From contig CASWVG010000005.1 of NCBI GenBank assembly GCA_949472775.1, forward strand, positions 1 to 64,000: DNA of 64,000 bases. Reading direction: 5' to 3'. The notes beneath the pieces are model-generated. The model was not told the origin of the DNA, searched no databases, and saw only the letters and a list, made by a program, of their open reading frames with translations. Shown here one piece after another: positions 62,702 to 64,000 of the stretch (its first letter is position 1; each line of letters begins with the position of its first letter). The position numbers and the translations under genes were made by a program. The DNA is from an uncultured Lachnospiraceae bacterium (GTDB lineage Bacteria > Bacillota > Clostridia > Lachnospirales > Lachnospiraceae).

Positions 62702-63379
62702 TTATCTGTTAATCTCATCATTCTGACAAACCAGATTCACCGCCGTTACAAGCTTACTCTTATAAAATATATCCGGAATATTTCCCTGTTTTTTTACTTT
62801 CTCAATCACCTTTTCTGAAACCTCATAGATATATTCCGCGCTCTCAGCCGTGGAGTTATCCACACGCATCCTCGCATGTCCATTGAATCTGTTCTCCACA
62901 AGCTTCTCCACTTCCGCCGCATGTTCCTGCGGGCAGCGGATAATCAGCAGATATCTCTCGTTGCTCTTCACAGCCCCGAAGAGAATCAGCACAAGAAAGA
63001 TCACAAGCGTACCCACGCCCGCCATCACATACTCGGAGACGCCGCAGCAGATTCCCACCGCAATTCCCCAGAAAATATATGACGTATCCCGCGGATCTTT
63101 GATCGCCGTGCGGAAGCGTACGATAGAAAGCGCGCCGACCATGCCAAGCGAAAGTGCTATGTTGTTTCCGATCACATTCATCACCAGCGTCGTGACAAGC
63201 GTCAGCATCAGTAAAGAGACGTTAAACCGCGCGCTGTAAGACGCCCCCGAATGGGATATCCGGTAGGAAAGATAGATCACCGCCCCAAGCACTGCGGCTA
63301 CCAGAAAATTTAGTATCATATCCTGTAATGTCAACGCTCCCGTATTTGCCGAAAAATAATTCATCAACTGTTCTTTCAT
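62702..63379 (-). CDS. DUF4956 membrane protein, copy A
   Basis: A 225-residue membrane protein with the same plan as copy B. Helices lie in about 20-40, 53-75 and 98-135, and a soluble domain follows. The signature region SLGMVGALSIVRFRTAIKDPRDTSYIFW is nearly identical to copy B, so the two came from a common ancestor. It lies between VTC copy A and CotH copy A. GGAGAGG stands before the ATG. The role is inferred only from its constant pairing with VTC-domain genes. Confidence 0.92.
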   Translation of the reverse strand: MKEQLMNYFSANTGALTLQDMILNFLVAAVLGAVIYLSYRISHSGASYSARFNVSLLMLTLVTTLVMNVIGNNIALSLGMVGALSIVRFRTAIKDPRDTSYIFWGIAVGICCGVSEYVMAGVGTLVIFLVLILFGAVKSNERYLLIIRCPQEHAAEVEKLVENRFNGHARMRVDNSTAESAEYIYEVSEKVIEKVKKQGNIPDIFYKSKLVTAVNLVCQNDEINR

Positions 63380-63450
63380 TATCCTGTTCCTCTCCTCTAC
63401 ACGTTCTTATGGACTTTGCAGTAAGCGCAAAGTCCCGGGCTGAACTGTTA

Positions 63451-64000
63451 TTATTCGGTTCCTCTCATGCTTATGCTCCGCGCCATGCAATATTTGCTCG
63501 CCGACACCTGCGGTTGTCCGTGGAGCGACAGCAGATCGCGCACATAGCTTAACAGAAAATGGTTAAATTTAACTTCAAGCGTCGTGACGCCCCGTTCCGA
63601 CACGGGATAAGTCAGCAGATTTCCGGCAAACAGATCCAGATGACTCTCCGTCGCCCTGATATTGGCATCCAGCGTAATGCGGATATCATTTTCCCGGACA
63701 AACCAGGCAGTTCTGTCATACTCCACCACACAGCGCGGACGATAGGCCTTTTCCTGCATGGTGAGATACATATCCTGCGCAAAAGAATCTTCCCGGAGCA
63801 GCAGACATGTATAATTTCCCTCCATCATCTGCTCCGCCTCCTGCCTTGAGACAAGTAGGGAACGTTTCCTCTGAAAATCACCTGTTTTCTCTTTCAGTTC
63901 CAGCTTCGCGCTCTTTGCTTCCGGATCATATACCCTGAGGCGGATTTTTCTTCTTTCCCCTATGCCATCTGATTTTTCACGAAAGTCCGTGTCGTCCGGC
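63451..64000 (-). CDS. VTC-domain polyphosphate polymerase, copy A (cut by right edge)
   Basis: The C-terminal 182 residues of a VTC-domain protein; the start lies beyond 64000. The reading frame continues upstream without stop from the apparent Met at 63828, and includes ERRKIRLRVYDPEAKSAKL and LELKEKTGD, which are core VTC strands. Later motifs are RPRCVVEYDRTAWF, NDIRITLDANIRATE, VTTLEVKFNHF and ASKYCMARSIS. These match copy B position by position. It is the first visible gene of the envelope locus, which probably begins outside the window. Confidence 0.9.
   Translation of the reverse strand, partial: PDDTDFREKSDGIGERRKIRLRVYDPEAKSAKLELKEKTGDFQRKRSLLVSRQEAEQMMEGNYTCLLLREDSFAQDMYLTMQEKAYRPRCVVEYDRTAWFVRENDIRITLDANIRATESHLDLFAGNLLTYPVSERGVTTLEVKFNHFLLSYVRDLLSLHGQPQVSASKYCMARSISMRGTE

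Overview
The window is a stretch of chromosome from an anaerobic, spore-forming Firmicute, most likely a member of the Lachnospiraceae (Clostridia). The evidence is the mix of sporulation genes (a SipL-type SPOCS/LysM protein, spoIID next to a SpoIIQ-like gene), a tRNA-Ile T-box in front of ileS, the PyrK/PyrDB form of dihydroorotate dehydrogenase, many gut-type glycosidases, and strong AGGAGG-like ribosome binding sites. I see no rRNA, tRNA, CRISPR array, phage or insertion sequence.

Region 1 (1-7 kb) holds housekeeping genes on the minus strand: asnS (cut by the left edge), a secreted trigger-factor-like lipoprotein, a DUF1934 gene, murI, and an ispE-gntR pair. The ispE promoter carries two palindromes that fit the GntR operator class. 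Region 2 (6.4-11 kb) has a small Lachnospiraceae-type protein of unknown role, a GH42 beta-galactosidase and a membrane-fused spermidine-synthase-like protein. Region 3 (11-22.5 kb) has a phd-doc toxin-antitoxin pair whose toxin is frameshifted, sipL, a SUFU-domain gene, pyrK-pyrD, ogt, a half-size EamA transporter, a GNAT enzyme, a DUF3795 gene, an XRE regulator, a PPOX flavoprotein, a HAD hydrolase and pyrC. The pyrC leader looks like an attenuator.

Region 4 (22.5-34 kb) has a PrcB-like lipoprotein, plsC, a GH9-like lipoprotein that seems to lack its catalytic residues, an amidohydrolase, SpoIIQ-like and SpoIID genes (both with altered active-site positions), an EF-hand protein, a LamG protein and a YbhJ-type aconitase-family hydratase. 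Region 5 (34-47 kb) has hflX, an HscC-like Hsp70 next to a giant TPR protein with a J-like start, glgP, and ileS behind its T-box.

Region 6 (47-64 kb) is the most unusual part: a long, mostly same-strand cell-envelope locus. A module of three genes (VTC-type polyphosphate polymerase domain, DUF4956 membrane protein, CotH kinase-like protein) occurs twice. Between the copies lie an MBOAT acyltransferase, an AlgX/AlgJ-like protein, a secreted metallo-beta-lactamase-fold protein and a GH5 glucanase. After the second copy come a repeat-type secreted protein and a response regulator/histidine kinase pair. The locus is followed by an array of 11-bp phased direct repeats, then a gene that fuses an N-acetylmuramoyl-L-alanine amidase to a polysaccharide deacetylase. 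My inference is that this is a regulated system for making or modifying a surface polymer, with polyphosphate synthesis and protein phosphorylation attached to it.
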